Positions 10,941 to 24,502 of a stretch of DNA of 64,000 nucleotides are shown one piece after another (positions within the stretch are counted from its first letter, which is position 1; each line of letters starts with the position of its first letter). The position numbers were made by a program, and so were the translations under genes. The notes below the pieces were generated by a model. That model saw only the letters and a list, made by a program, of their open reading frames with translations, made no database searches and was not told the origin of the DNA. The DNA comes from Nautilus pompilius (Eukaryota; Mollusca; Cephalopoda; Nautilida; Nautilidae): the NCBI GenBank assembly GCA_018389105.1, contig JACATO010002730.1, positions 912,501 through 976,500 of the forward strand. Direction: 5' to 3'.

Positions 10941-11883
10941 ATGGAGTGTACAGCATATTAATTTAGTTTTTTAAAATATTTTCTCTAGTAATGCATTCTC
11001 ATTTGTGCACGCACATGATATGTGTTTCTATAATTATTTACAATACTTTACATACTCCAACAATGAAATAATTGGGTAATTACATTCATTCGACTTTTAA
11101 CTAGCTGCTATGTATGCTAAAAACAAGGCAGCCCTTCTCTGACTGATGGATACCTTCTACACAGAATTTTTAAATTACGTAACAAAGACGAACCATGTCC
11201 AGCAGCAACTAAATCAACACAGAACATGAGTTTCAAACCGACAAATATAGTCACAATAAAATTTATACACTAGCTATCTTAAAGCATTGATCCATTCATG
11301 AATCACTATATAACTCTAAATACAAGTCTAATTTCAATTGAATGAAACCTATGAAGCCATATTTATATAATAAAAGGAAGGTACTTAAACACTTCAAACG
11401 AGAAAATAAAGAATTCAGTAAACTATTGTAAATTATTATAATCCAGAACGCATTTGTCAGACGCTGCACCGGTGGAAAAAAATGCTAAAGGTCAATATTA
11501 CATGCACAAAGATTTCTGGAGTTTTAGAAATAATTACTGATATCACTCATATCATTCCCTTTTCTTCATCAACGAATATCGCTATCATTATTCAACAGAG
11601 ATCCAATGAAGGTGCACTTTCAGATAAATCACTTAAGATTAAAAAAAATTTAATTATATAAACAAGCAGTATAACAGTATATATATATATATTATAAAGT
11701 CGTTGCAAAGGATTTACTGGATTTTGTATTATGTTAATTTGGGGTTCATTTTTTGAATACTTGTGAAGGTGTATGTAGATAAGTTATATATCGTTTTGTA
11801 GCGTGTGCTTTGACATACCCTATGTAAAAGTTACCATTTTAAAATATTAAATTTGATATATGTTTCAGGGTTCTAAGTGAAAC
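10941..11883. other. AT-rich non-coding stretch
   Basis: Nothing recognisable except a short (TA)n run near 11680-11694. Confidence 0.5.
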
Positions 11884-12540
11884 ATGGATAGAAACGTTTT
11901 TTGTGCCATTTTCCTTCGCGAGTTCAAACCAGGCCACAAAGCGAGCGAGGCAACTCGTAGCATTAAGCTAGCATGGATCAAGGACACAGCAAATGAGCGT
12001 ACAGTACAACAGTGGATTGCAAAGTTTCGATCAGTAGATCTCAGCCTGGAAGTTAAGGAACGTAGCGGACGTCTTTACAGCTGTGATGACGACCGTTTGA
12101 AAGCTTCAGTTGAAGCCGATCCAAAAAAAAAGAGTGCGAGAAATTTCTGTATTGTTTGACGTAAACACTGCAACTGTTTTCCGGCATCTTGACGCAATCA
12201 GCAAGGTGAAAAAGATTGAAAAGCGGGTGCTTCAAGGGTTGAATAAACAACAACAAAATCGTCTATAGGAGATCTGCTCTTCACTTGTCATAAGAAACAA
12301 AAACGATCCATTTCTTGACCGAATCATTACGTTTGATAAAAAATGGATCTTTTGCGACAATCGCAAACGATCAACACAGTGGCTCGACAGAGACAAGGCG
12401 CCTAACTACATTCCAAAACTCAACCACTACATAAAGTAGCTCATGGTTACTTTTTGGTGGACTGCAACTGGTATCATCCACTATAATTTCTTTACCATTC
12501 CTGCATAACCTTTAGCATTATGTAGATGGAAACTATTCTG
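11884..12540 (+). mobile_element. Mariner-family relic, 3'-truncated
   Basis: The 91-codon frame at 11884-12159 begins MDRNVFCAIFLREFKPGHKA and includes NERTVQQWIAKFRS, SLEVKERSGR and EADPKK. This is the paired helix-turn-helix N-terminal half of a mariner transposase of the type with FRSGDESLEDEERSGRP. Downstream, in shifted frames, come DPFLDRI, KKWIFCDNRKRS-QWLDRD (the DEKW block with its first catalytic Asp) and MVTFWWTATGIIHYNF. Homology stops near 12540, before the second Asp and the YSPDLAP block, so the 3' third is missing. No TIR is seen at either end. Several indels and stops interrupt it. Confidence 0.8.
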
Positions 12541-14339
12541 TGGCGGTTATAAAACGTTTTACGTGATAGAAAGTTTATATACGGAAAAATAAAACTTTAC
12601 TAAAGCTTGTAGATTATTTTCTACCAACATTCAACTTTACTACAGTACATCATGAATATACAATCTGGATTAACTATAAATGGATCTCAGCCTTTTTATT
12701 CCTTAAAGAAGGTTGCTGTTAAGCATTTCCTAAAGTTTTTATTAGTGACATGAAAACTTTATTGTGCGTTTAAAGGATAGCTAGTAGTCTACGAAGTCGA
12801 GATTACATATTGTATCTTTGTGAACAAATGTATTGGTTTCCAGCCTTGTATTGCACGTACACTTTTAATGGACCTATTTATGCCACTGTAGAAATATAGG
12901 ATTTTATTAAATGTTTTAAACAGTTAAACAATTCCAGGCTACATTTGTGATAACTGTTCAAATATGATTACTTTCCTAGCCAAGCTGAGTCGTGCAAACA
13001 TTTCTTTCGGCCCTGCAAAATTGTAATTATATAGTGAATTTTTGTGTAAAAAAGGGGTACTCTTGTGGCATAAAATTTGTAGGTTTGTAATTATTTTACT
13101 GTTAATTTAGGAACGAAATAAGCAATACATTCTTTTGTCAGGTTTGATTTAGAAATCACATAAATATTCTACAAAAATGGTTCATATCCCTGCTTAATCT
13201 TCGTTACATTATGCCAGACTTCGGGAGATATGCAAAAATTCAAAATGGCGTTGAAAAGTGCTTTCCTATTCTAAGAAAAGAGCAATCACTGAATTTCTTA
13301 CAGTTAGCGGCATACGGGTGATGTAGATTCGTCATAAAAGGTATGTGTGGACCGTTTTGTGTTTCTACCGGCACATTAAAATTATAGGCAAACTGTGTTA
13401 AAATAAAACAAAATTTATTTTAAAAATAAGTGTTGCATTTTACCGTTGGGTGGTTGTTATGGCGCATCAGATTCCGCGAAAAGTGGCAGAGATTTTCTGA
13501 AATAACCATAACCTTCCGCAGCTCAATTTGTTGTAAACCCTGGGTGTCGAACCAAGATATAAATATTATGATTCTTGACTACTTTAAGGATTGTTATCGG
13601 TGGGTGCTACGAATGTTTTTGTCATCTTCCTAAGACACCAGAAAATCCACATGTGTATCTTATGTTTCCAGCGATATGAAGCCGACAAAGACTAATTCTT
13701 CGCAAACTTCATCACGGGAGGTTTAGTTATCAGAAAGAAAGCAATCTATAAAATGGTACCATAAGACTCTCAACGAGAGAATAAACCGAAGAATCTTTCA
13801 TGTGGTAACAGGGTCATGAGGACAGTGTTCTGATCTGTCCAGGATACCGTTCTTGTTGACTTTATGCCTACTTGCGTAAATACAAAATATTGGACGGTAT
13901 ATAAAAACATTGAAGAAAAAATAACTTGGTTCACCTGGGACATTGTATATAGCTATGAACCAGATGATAACACTTTTTTCTTTACTGGTACCTTAAAATC
14001 ACAGAGAAAATCTCTTTGTAATATTCACTATCTTTTATATACAGTTCCATGTTATATTCATTTGGCGACTTCCATATGTATATGTAAGAGGGAAGAAACA
14101 GAAGCAAAACGTTCCAAGATGTAAAACAATTGTGAATAATACCACATTCCGCCAAATAAAAAGGCATAGAGGCGTGTTAAAATAAATGAATTTATCCAAC
14201 ATAAATTTGCATATTTCAATTCTGACTGTATTATATAGAACATCAAAATACATAGTTAACAGATGGAAAATGCTGCACTATCATTACGCCAAAAGCAAGC
14301 AAATTAAGTGATATTTTTATTTACTTGAGATTGTATGAT
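12541..14339. other. Non-coding stretch, unassigned
   Basis: The part around 13430-13850 is less AT-rich and may hold an unrecognised old repeat, but I can match it to nothing. Open frames at 13430-13633 and 13864-14124 have no recognisable features. Confidence 0.4.
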
Positions 14340-15240
14340 AGGCCTCTCAGTGTGTGGCCAGAATCAGCGACATATTGCCAATGAACTGAACATTTATCAT
14401 TGATCTGTCTCCGCTATTGTCGCTAGGTTCTCCTAAACAAATACCAGCGAGGCGTTTTGTGACCCCGCTGTTAAAACGTGCCATTACCCACCGTGATTCC
14501 GCTTACCTTCACAATTTTTTTTGCTGACATTGAAGAAGCTACAGTAATAAATCAATGAAAGATCCAACTACATCTTCAACGACATCGCTACAGAAGCAAG
14601 TAACAGAAAAAAATTATTTAGTCCAATAAAAATGTAACATTTCAAAATGCCTGGTCAGGAAACATATCTGGCAGAAAATTTGAGTATTGGTTAGAGTTTC
14701 AGTAATTAATGTCTGGATGTTGCACCTGGGTTTGGAGAATATCTAATGAAGATATTCAATCCAAATGTCTCTTTTGTCCAGTGATATTTATGGATGCTAG
14801 GTTGTCATGAATTTGGTTGCGATCTGGCACGGTGGAAAAACATAAATGTTGTTTGTCGCAGGTCTTATTAGTTATGCTTGGCAGGCAGTCATTTTAGTCA
14901 CTTTTCCTACTGCTATAACACGGCATACTGAGAAATGATAATCATAGTCTTCAAGATGATGGAACTATGTAGCACCCCTTTGTGTTGCAGAGGTCTTAAG
15001 GAAGAACAAAGAAATTAATTGTTTTTCTTGGTTATCCTAAAGGTTAAATATGAATCCGATCGAGCGCCTGTGCTAATATCTGGATTGTTACCTAAGAGTA
15101 ACCCGTCCTCATCTTGATAATATAATGGAATTAAAGGAAGCTGTAACAGAGATATAAGCTAGTCAACAATCTGCCTATGATAAAATATTTCGTTGCTTTA
15201 ATTTCAAACGATGGCTCAGCACTGTAGTAACATAAAGAAC
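14340..15240 (+). mobile_element. Decayed Tc1-like element
   Basis: The order of blocks is that of a Tc1 transposase. Near 14340-14400 there is an N-terminal GLSVCGQ-like helix-turn-helix trace, near 14440-14470 a proline/arginine-rich linker, and near 14960-15010 FQDDGTM followed by VAEVLRKNKEI (second catalytic Asp block, usually QDNAPCH or similar). Near 15050-15120 NPIERL and YLD follow (third catalytic acid block, usually DLNPIEHLWD), and at the end a C-terminal tail. The frame is broken many times and the N-terminal part is barely readable. No TIRs were found. Confidence 0.6.
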
Positions 15241-17129
15241 TTCACTCTACTACTGTCTATTTGATGTTTTCTGCAACAAACCATCATATTTTAACAAAGG
15301 GATAGGGAAAAATTGGTATAGCAAAGTAGTGTAGTGTATTTATTACTGGTCGAGTAAATAACTTCCAAGGACGAACTTTTGTTTGCATTTGTACTTCACT
15401 TGGCAAATTAAAAGAAAGGGCTTTGTTCAAAGAAATAAAACGTATTTGCATTTAATTGAATAAAGTCCTACAGTTCAGATGCTTTCAGTACAAGGTACAA
15501 CTATACTAGTTTATTCTAAATGACCTTTTAAAAGAAAAATATGCTTGTATGTTTGGGTTTTCAAGATAAATTTATTTAATAATTCACATTAATAAAATTA
15601 ATGGTTTTCTAATTGAGATATGTCTAAATATAAATGTATTTATCTAATAAGTTAAAACATTTAAAATGCAAGTAAAGAACACAAAAGAACTTAATAGCTT
15701 GAGTAATTCGTATAGTTAACCAACTTAAAACATTAAATTTAATAAATTTACTACACGTTTTTTCATAGCCATGCCAAACATTTATGGTAAGGATCAGTCT
15801 TAATGATGATAAGAAGAAACTACCACAGTGGTTATGTTTCAGATTGTGAGATATGTCAAGTGAATCTTTTACCTTTTATTTTAGTAGTTATAAAGTTAAG
15901 ACAAATGGAAGTTTTTTTTCTGCTTTGGAAGCAATCAATCTAACGAAGGACTACGGTCCATCAAATAGGTTTCGGCTCCTTTCACGGAGCTTTATGACAC
16001 TAGAGGTTTTGACCTCCCTAAACATTCCTTTCTTTTCGGAGATGAACACACATACACGATCTTTACACTACACCGCACTTGACAAACACCAAAAAAAAAG
16101 AAAGGAAAGATAGATGAGATAATGTATCAATAATACTTTACTTGTCTCTCCCCGCGTGTTTAAAATCAGATAACTGTGATGTTCATATGTATGAATTTAG
16201 AAAAAAACATGTGAAAATTTTTTCTTTTCGATTTCATAGACAAGTTTTCAGTACATATCAAGTAAAGACAATTTAATAGATTAACTTCCCTTAATCCTGT
16301 GAAAATAAAAGCGTAACGGCTATATCTTAAAAAAAAAAACGTTTATTTTTTCATCAGGCTTTTCACTCTAAATTAGTCCTAGAAGGCGTTTCGAAAAAAC
16401 CCCTGAAGAATTACACCTACTGGCAAGAATTCACTTTTGATTTTCGTCAAAAAACACGAGAACGAGAAGAAGATTGCTTCTTATTCTTGATTAATTTATT
16501 AAACACGGTAAACCGATAAAATTTCCGGAGTCTTTCAAAATTCAATCATCAAAAGGCGCATTGCTTCAACGGACGTTAGAAGACAATGAATGTAACTGAA
16601 AAGACCATCGGTAATTTCCTGTTAAGTTGGCGTCTATATTTCTTCCATTATCTTATATAATTTTAAAAAAATAAAACTTATTTTTAAAATATGCATTTTA
16701 ATTTTTCATATTTTTCTGGAATGTATTTCTTTTAATGTGGCTATGCTTGGATGATACTTTGAATAGCGATAATATTATTTGAAGCCGTCAGGTAAAATGT
16801 AATCTTTGTTCTTATAAACCGACATAGCATTTATACCTACATCATGCAAATACATTGTCTTTTGTTTCTGTATCGCAGTTGGTAAAGATAAAGTAAGAAT
16901 GGTGTTTTGTCCGTTGATATTTAACATTTACAATTAATAAAATTTTATGTCCAGTATAGCTGTGGTCAATCATTTTGACACAGTAATTTTCAATGATTTT
17001 TATATTCTTTTAAAAAGGTTTATAACCAGATTAAAATTTTTAGTATATCAGGTATTTGTTAACGAATCTAAAGAAATGTTACAAATAAAATGTCTAATTA
17101 TGATCTAACTTTGTTTTGATGACTGCTCA
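15241..17129. other. AT-rich non-coding stretch
   Basis: No gene or known repeat recognised. The 86-codon frame at 15853-16113 is not supported by any domain. Confidence 0.5.
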
Positions 17130-18010
17130 CATTATATTTGCATGATGAAATATGTTCCCAAGTCTTTTTAACTACTTTTGACAATACATGTCTATTATTT
17201 AAATGATTTTTTTTAAATATATTGCTTCATCACTGCACATACTTTCTCAGATGAATTTAAATCTAATAAATTTCGAAGCTACTCTTCAAAACAATGATTT
17301 TTATCCTTATTAAACAAGAAGCGAACTTTCTTTTCTGTGTGGCATGATGCCATATCTTGTAAAAAGCGAAATTTACCATCAGGATGGAGTTTCTTAGCAG
17401 ATTCAACAAAATATATTTATAAATCATTAAAATACACTTGTATTTACTAATTTTTCTTTTGATAGGATTACAAAATTTCCTTTACTATTAGCAGATAAAT
17501 AAACGAATGGACACTTTCTGGATGTTCAGGTATGCTGAAATACAAGTTTATTTAAATCTTTTGATTTTATTCTGATTCTCGCAGCACCACGATTACCAAA
17601 AACATTAAAAATCTTTCTTCTGCAAATATCACTTTACTCCAAACTTTTACATTAAATTTTTGGCATTGTATGGCAGAAATTTATTCCTTTAGCTTGGATG
17701 CATGATTTCAAACCCATTTATAAGAAGTCTGTTCTAACATATTTATCCAATATATTCTTATCAAAGCATTCTTCAAATTCTCTACCAAATTTACCACTTG
17801 AGGAAAAACTATACTTCTCCTAAAACTCTACGAAAATGGTTTGTTTACAGTTTTTGATTATCAATCTGTTTTTTAAAATAAAAATCTCCAGTTTTCTTAA
17901 TCATTTTAATAATCCTGCCAACCGATATTTTACTTGACGACCTACTGTTTCAAACATTTCTGAACCTACGAAGCCTAATTCGACATATGCAACGATCTTC
18001 ATTTTTATCA
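17130..18010 (-). mobile_element. Heavily decayed Tc1-like element (minus)
   Basis: Read on the minus strand, fragments appear in the order of a Tc1-like transposase. First come traces of an N-terminal domain (near 17980-17750) and a KVWSKVIFAEERF-like segment corresponding to W-x-x-V-x-FSDES-x-F. Then come KLHPDGKFRFLQDMASCHT (17390-17330), the FQQDNAPCHT block with the second catalytic Asp, and DLNSSEKVCAVMKQYI (17270-17210), the DLNPIENVWAVMKQYI block with the third acid. The latter two are close enough to the family pattern to be convincing. Stops and frame changes are frequent and no TIRs are visible. It is among the oldest relics in the window and is not closely similar to the other Tc1-like copies. 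Confidence 0.6.
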
Positions 18011-19177
18011 TGGTCTTTTACCCTCTTTTTATGCATATTTTCAGAATTCAGGATTGATAGTTTTTCCCTGAACAATTACATTAACATTGACTAAAGAAAA
18101 GGATGCATTAATTTCCATTTATTTATATCAAATTCATGAGAAAATTCCTAGAAATTTTCAAATTCTTTCAGATTGTAAAATTTTTTTGGCTGTTTCTAGA
18201 ACATAACAGAAAGATCAAGAATAATCTATAATATAGTCGAAAATTCTAGAATAATCGGATTGATGCAAATAACACCTATATTAGCGCTCAATCTTCTGTT
18301 GATTATGCAGTCTTTGTTAGTTTTATAACATTTTTCTATATGAAGAGGGAAAGAGGCTTAACTGTTGAACAATTAGAGTATATTTAGAAAAGATCTCATA
18401 TTTGACTTAAAAATAAATATACTGAAAATTATTGAGTGATCAAAGTGACTGATCACGGCTGTGCGGTTGATAATGGTAAATATTTCCTAAATGGGAAATC
18501 AGCATTCAAAAAACATTTTATCGCATAAAGATCACATTGTTTTTTTTTAAATTTTAGCTACAAAATTTGGAATATTTAGGAAAAAAATATCTGCTCTGTT
18601 ATATATAGTGTGAAAACAGTTAAGTTTATGCAAAGAGAAAATATTTTTTTATTCGCAAAGTTATTTTGTAGATTGCAGTAAAATATCTGAAACCAGTTTA
18701 AATTACAAAAAAACAAAACGTAAACATTCTTAAAATTTCATTAGATGTCTAAGATTAATCAGAAGAGACTGAAAAATATTTATGACTTTGGTTGTATACA
18801 GTGTTTAATAGAATTTTTTTAGAACAGAATCCTGGATAAACTAGAAACAGAATAAAATTCAAAATGCCAATTAGACTACCAGTCTAACTAAAGTTAACTA
18901 AACACATTAGTATTTAATTAGTTTTTGGATACTGCATACCTCAAAACTTCGAATGATCAGATAATAAAGTGTCTTTCTTCTTTGTTTTATTTTAGTCTCG
19001 AGGACTGTGACTTTAAATTAGAATATTGATTTAAAAAATACTGAAATGATAATAATACTTTTATCACACATTTATGTTTCTATTAAAATCTTATCTTCCA
19101 AAGTGATTTAAATAAGTACACTGCATATATGCGAACAAAATGTCTTGATAATAATTATAGTTTTAAATAATCTGCAG
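18011..19177. other. AT-rich non-coding stretch
   Basis: Nothing recognisable. Confidence 0.5.
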
Positions 19178-19373
19178 GTCCTCACACAATGCCAAATGTG
19201 AAAAGGCAACGAAGTTGGTTTGCTGATACAAAGAAGTGCGCTTATAAATATTTGACCGTTTATAGACCAGAAGGGAGATCGACTTGGCTTGGTGGTATCA
19301 TTCTGGCAAGGTCTTTCCCCACTTGTCTTCAACAGATGGTTACGTGGCTTTCCTCCAAACACACCAGTCACAT
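19178..19373 (+). other. Candidate exon with good splice signals
   Basis: TAATCTGCAG (AG at 19176-19177) precedes and GTAAGTATG (from 19374) follows, the latter a near-ideal 5' splice site. The 196-base segment is less AT-rich than its surroundings. An open frame from the ATG at 19189 runs right up to the donor site. The minus strand is also open across the whole segment (19371 to 19108), so openness alone is weak evidence, and the segment might instead be a repeat fragment. I recognise no domain in either direction. Confidence 0.25.
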
Positions 19374-19379
19374 GTAAGT

Positions 19380-22300
19380 ATGAAGTGTTTTGTAAGGCGT
19401 TTCAAAACAAAAGGTAATGAAAATGCACAGCGCTAGTCTGCTGCATTGGCGGATAATGATCAGTCATTAATTTTGCTTAAAATTTTCTATCTTAGTTTCT
19501 CTGTCAGCTTATATTTACTGTGATGAAGGCACTAAGATGACTGCTTTGGTGGATAAGGGTTATTCGTTGATAATGTAGAGTAATTCCTGGAAAAAGATGC
19601 CGCTGGTGTTAGTAGGAAAATATTTCAAATGAATCTGAAAAGGGAATAATTTAAAAGGCTGTAAGAATGGTAACCACAAGATGACGCTAAGATACGAATA
19701 TATATATATATATATAAAATTGTGACAGCTGAACAGACGAAAACATCGAAAAGAACTCGCTGATAGACTGGAGAACACTACACAATTCTAAGTCAGCGAC
19801 AGATTGTTTCGTGAAACAGTAACAAAAATATTTTTAAATGAGAAATTACTTATTAAAAAAACTATTCTTTTTTATCGGAAGACATGCTGAAAAAATTCTA
19901 CGAAGAAGCAATGGAGATAAATATTGATAAAAAGTTCTTTTGGAAAATTATCCAAAATTTAACTTATTTATAAACGATTTTCAGCAGTATGATCATAAGA
20001 AGAGTGATATATAATAAAGCAGAGCAGATTAGTGTTAGTGACGAAGTATGATGGAACCACTCAGGATTATGATGTAATTTAAAGCGAGGACCAGCAGACT
20101 TGATAAAGAGCTGAGGATAAACGGAGTGGTAACAAATGTAAACACATGATGTTATTATTATATAAAAAACAACTGGCTGAATACACATTATTTACTTCGT
20201 TCAGAGATCACGCTGCGCAAGAATGATCTCAAACATTCCGATAATGAAAATAAACTTTATCTTTAGAAAACATTGATAATGGATCATAAGCATTAATGGA
20301 TTTACCTGCAAGAGTATAAATACTGTACATAGAAATAGGAAATTATTAATTCTAATTCTTACATCTAAAAGCACTTCGATATACTTACATATTTAATATT
20401 AAATAACTATTTATGCTTATTAGAAATGGTTAAGTGAAACTGAAAAATATAATTTATTTTTAAGAAAATGATAAGGCAACAGTAAATAGGTAGTAAAAAT
20501 ATATTTTTCATCCTTAATACAAATTGATAAAGTTTATTGATCGATGCTAATACTCAGAATTATCCTCTGCTTTCAATAATGGTTTATTATTGTCTCGCCG
20601 GTGTGCAGTAGAATCATCGCACAGACTTTAATAATAAACCATCTAGTAATATCAATGTTATGGCAGAAGTAAGGAACTTTTTCAAAATCAACACCACCTA
20701 TTGACACTTCCACGAATCCAGCCTTGGATTGCTTATTATACATTTTAGTAGGGGATAATTATTTACTCCATGTACAAAAGAAAAAACTATTAACAGACTT
20801 CCAAAATTTTCTGCTGTTTGGATCCTGCGACTGACTGAAGATTTCTTACTTAACCTCTTGTGGAGTTTTCAAGTTTAATCGACAGCGGTGCATCGCTCAT
20901 TTGCTGGACAGATTCATTCCCCATTAGAAAAATGTCCATGAATGGCGCTAAGATATTCGTGGCGTCGTCCATTCAAAACACACAAATGGAAATTATGAGA
21001 AAAGAATGTGGTAATTTTTTTCGAAATTACAAATGCAAAAGTTTTGTTCTTAATACATAGTCGCCCACTTTCATTCTGATTTGTTATCTCTTGTGAACTT
21101 TCTTGTCAGGGAAGTTCGCTCTTTCTTATCGGTTCGAACAAACTTTGTATTGCAAATATTCCATTTTTAAAATCAATTCATTTCATTAATTTATAGCTGT
21201 CTTTCGTATGTGAAAGCAGTAGTCACTCTGTAGACAGTTTATGTATGTAAAATAATATTTTAACTGTATTCACTTCAAGCACACTTGGATCTGTGCTAAT
21301 AAGATAAGTAAATTTTGAATAGCGCTGTAAGGTCGGTCTTGCTCAGAATATCTAAATAAATGTTAAATCATTCCGATAACTCGAAATTCTTACTTTTGTG
21401 TATTTCGCAGACTATATGTAACAATATTTAGCAAAGTATTTTTTATACGAGCGATTGACTTTTAAGACGATTTCATGAACTTGTTAATTTAACTATTTAA
21501 CATATTTGTGTTACCATTTTCACGCATTTGTTGTGTTTCAAGATCGGTATTTATTCTTTTTAGAGCATTTTAATCTGCACTTGGATTTGCATACAAATGA
21601 AATAGTAAATTTATTCTTGCACTTTAATATTCAAGCGTTATTATTTACTGAAAAATTGCGCATCATCGACCTGCATTTATGAACACCGGAATTTAGTTTA
21701 CATTATTTTTGTTGAGAAGTATGCAGAACAAGCGATTGCTAGAACGATATAACAATGATTTCTAAATATATCATAATTTGGAAATTTTGTGTTAATTATG
21801 TCACATATACCGATATAAATTTTTTGTTTCTTTCATGACATTAAAGCAAAACAACGCATACTATTTCACTCTGTTGTTTGATATGCAATTAAATATTCTA
21901 TTACTGTAAATATTCGCAATGTTGTAATTTAATGCAACTCATTTTAATGATAAAAATTATGAACTACTTCTTAAAATTCAGATTAATACATTATTATTTT
22001 AATGATTTGGTCAACGTATAAAGGTTCTATGAAAATATTTTTATTAAATATGATTACATTAACAATCAATGTCAGAGTACAGTATAAATTTCCTTACATT
22101 GATGTGTCTATCAAACTGTATGATCAGTCATATTGAGACATTAAAGATAGTAAAATCAAAGATCGATTGTCTAAATAAGGCGTCAACTCTAAGTGAGTGA
22201 TGTAACCGACCAAAAGTCAATTATTCGAATAACAGATTTAAGATTACGTTATTATACCTTTGGGTAACAAATATTATTACCGACATGTGGTGCGAAACTT

Positions 22301-24502
22301 TTCTTGGTAGCGTAGTTTTACCTTTCAGATTCACCATCAAAACCACGGATCAGATCCTGATCTCTGACAAAGCCAGCGTTTACTCAGAAAATTCTGCTAT
22401 AGAAAAAGCAGCTACAGAACAACACTAATCAATAATTTCCATGGTCTCGGATATTTCCTTCGGAAGACATAGGTCAGCAATGCATCGACGCGAATCTTGA
22501 GGCCTGGTAGAATTGTATAAATATTGTGCTCGTCAAGATTTTTTATACAGTGAGGTTCATCTCAGCATTAAGTTAATGAAGATATAGAAAATTATACAAA
22601 AAAATAAATATTTGTCCTAATATATGAAAAAAATATCGGTTCTAAAAATTCTGCTTAAGATTTCTGTTTTAAGATATCGGAGCAGATTTTATTTACCCAA
22701 TGTGAATTGTGAGATTTAATCAGTAATTTTATTTTAGTGCGAACGATGATGTACCCAAATAAATTAATTATGCATAATTAGTGGAAAATATTATATTCAT
22801 AATTTTGGAAGAAATATAGTAAAAATTAAGGCGACAGAAGTTATCTTCCACAGACAATAAAACATATTTCTCATGAAATTAATAATATATTAAAAGTTGT
22901 TTGCTTCCCATCGCTTTTTGGTCATTACAATGTTTTTCTCAGTAAATATGTAGTAAATTTTCCAAGAATTTTCACCATTTCTATGGCATAACTGTAGCAA
23001 TCTTAATGAAATGAAAACAAATGAAAACGTCGGGTATTAAGCCGGCATCATTTTATCTATAGAAGGAAAGAAAAATAAACGATTATCAAAGACTATAAAT
23101 GTTTGGTTGGTTACTTGAAAACAGAGGCCTTGTTAAACCTAATGAATATTCAAATAACAAGCAATTGGTGAAGAATACAAAAAAAAACTTTGTTATTAAG
23201 CCGACATCAAATATGTTCTCATGTATAGAGAATAATCAAGACTTTGAAAATTAGTATCATGCTTTTTAAGTTCAAAAGTATTGACTGAAATTAAAAAGAA
23301 GTTATTTATTAAGTAAAAATCAACAAAACAAATATCAAATAAGTTAATCTTATTTTGCAATTTATGCGATGCATGAAGTTAAACAGAAATTGATTCAGTT
23401 TTAGTTCGATTACTCTTTTGCAATAGTAAAATATCACAAAAATAAAAGAATATTATAAATAATTAAGTAGTAAAAATTTGATACTTTTAAACTATATTAG
23501 AGTTATATGTGTAACTATTTTTATTGGCATATTTATGTATATGATTCATCATAGATTTAATCTAATCGTAACAGAAAATTATGTTGTTTATTATTCTTAG
23601 CGAGATAGTACTTGAACACAGGTAAAAATGCAATAGCATCTAAGATTTATAATTAAATAAAACAATCAGAATTATGAAACAAAAAGACTGATTTTCACAT
23701 CAAACAATTTTGTCTTTATTAGATTTGTTTCTTATAAATCTGGTGATTTACGGTATATGCTCTTGTAGACTTTCTACCTTTCTATTTGATGTTAATGAAA
23801 TGGCCTGTATAAAAATTGTTTTATTATATATCAAAGTTAAGGCTTCTAAATAAATTTTACTAAAATAGCTTAAATGAAAACTATAAATTTATGCAGTGCG
23901 TTTCAAGGATGGCATATCTCAAAGATTGACGTAGGATTTATCTTTCAACTTTGTTTTTTTTTACTTGTATACACATTTCCATTTTGAAAATGCATGATGA
24001 AAAGGTATCTTAGATGTACTGCAAAAAAATAACATTCTGAGTTTATTAAAGTAGTCATTAATTCAAAAAAATGCATCTTTATTATCACAAAAATGACAAG
24101 ATTCTTATTTAGTAATAGACGCACAATATTTTTCTTCCTAAAAACAAAATAAAATAAAAAGAATACTTTTTGGTGTAAATTGACTTTACAAACAAAATCA
24201 GAAATGTCAGATGTTCAGTAACACTTTGGCTTGCAGTCCAAATGCATAATGACTTTAGATTCAAGCACCTTATTGATGTATTGAATTAACTATTTTACTC
24301 TATATCCTATCATTAAGCTAGGCGACTTGTTACGCTTTTAGCGAATGATTATGTTCCGCAATTAGATACAGAAAATGCCGATGATAGTATCCATCTTTAT
24401 GGATGCTTCTATTAGTAAATTTAATGTTAATTGTTAAAAGCCTGCTTGACCAGACGTTTACATTCATTGAATATAATATCAAATGAAAAAGGAAAATATG
24501 TA
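19380..24502. other. Long AT-rich non-coding stretch
   Basis: About 5 kb without a recognisable gene. It holds a short (TA)n run near 19698-19717 and a less AT-rich patch at 22290-22510 that I cannot match to any repeat family. All open frames are under 75 codons and lack domains. It would fit intron or intergenic DNA. Confidence 0.5.

Noticed and set aside
13430-13860. Possible second mariner fragment
   Set aside because: A few residues suggested it, but no catalytic block or ordered homology could be found.
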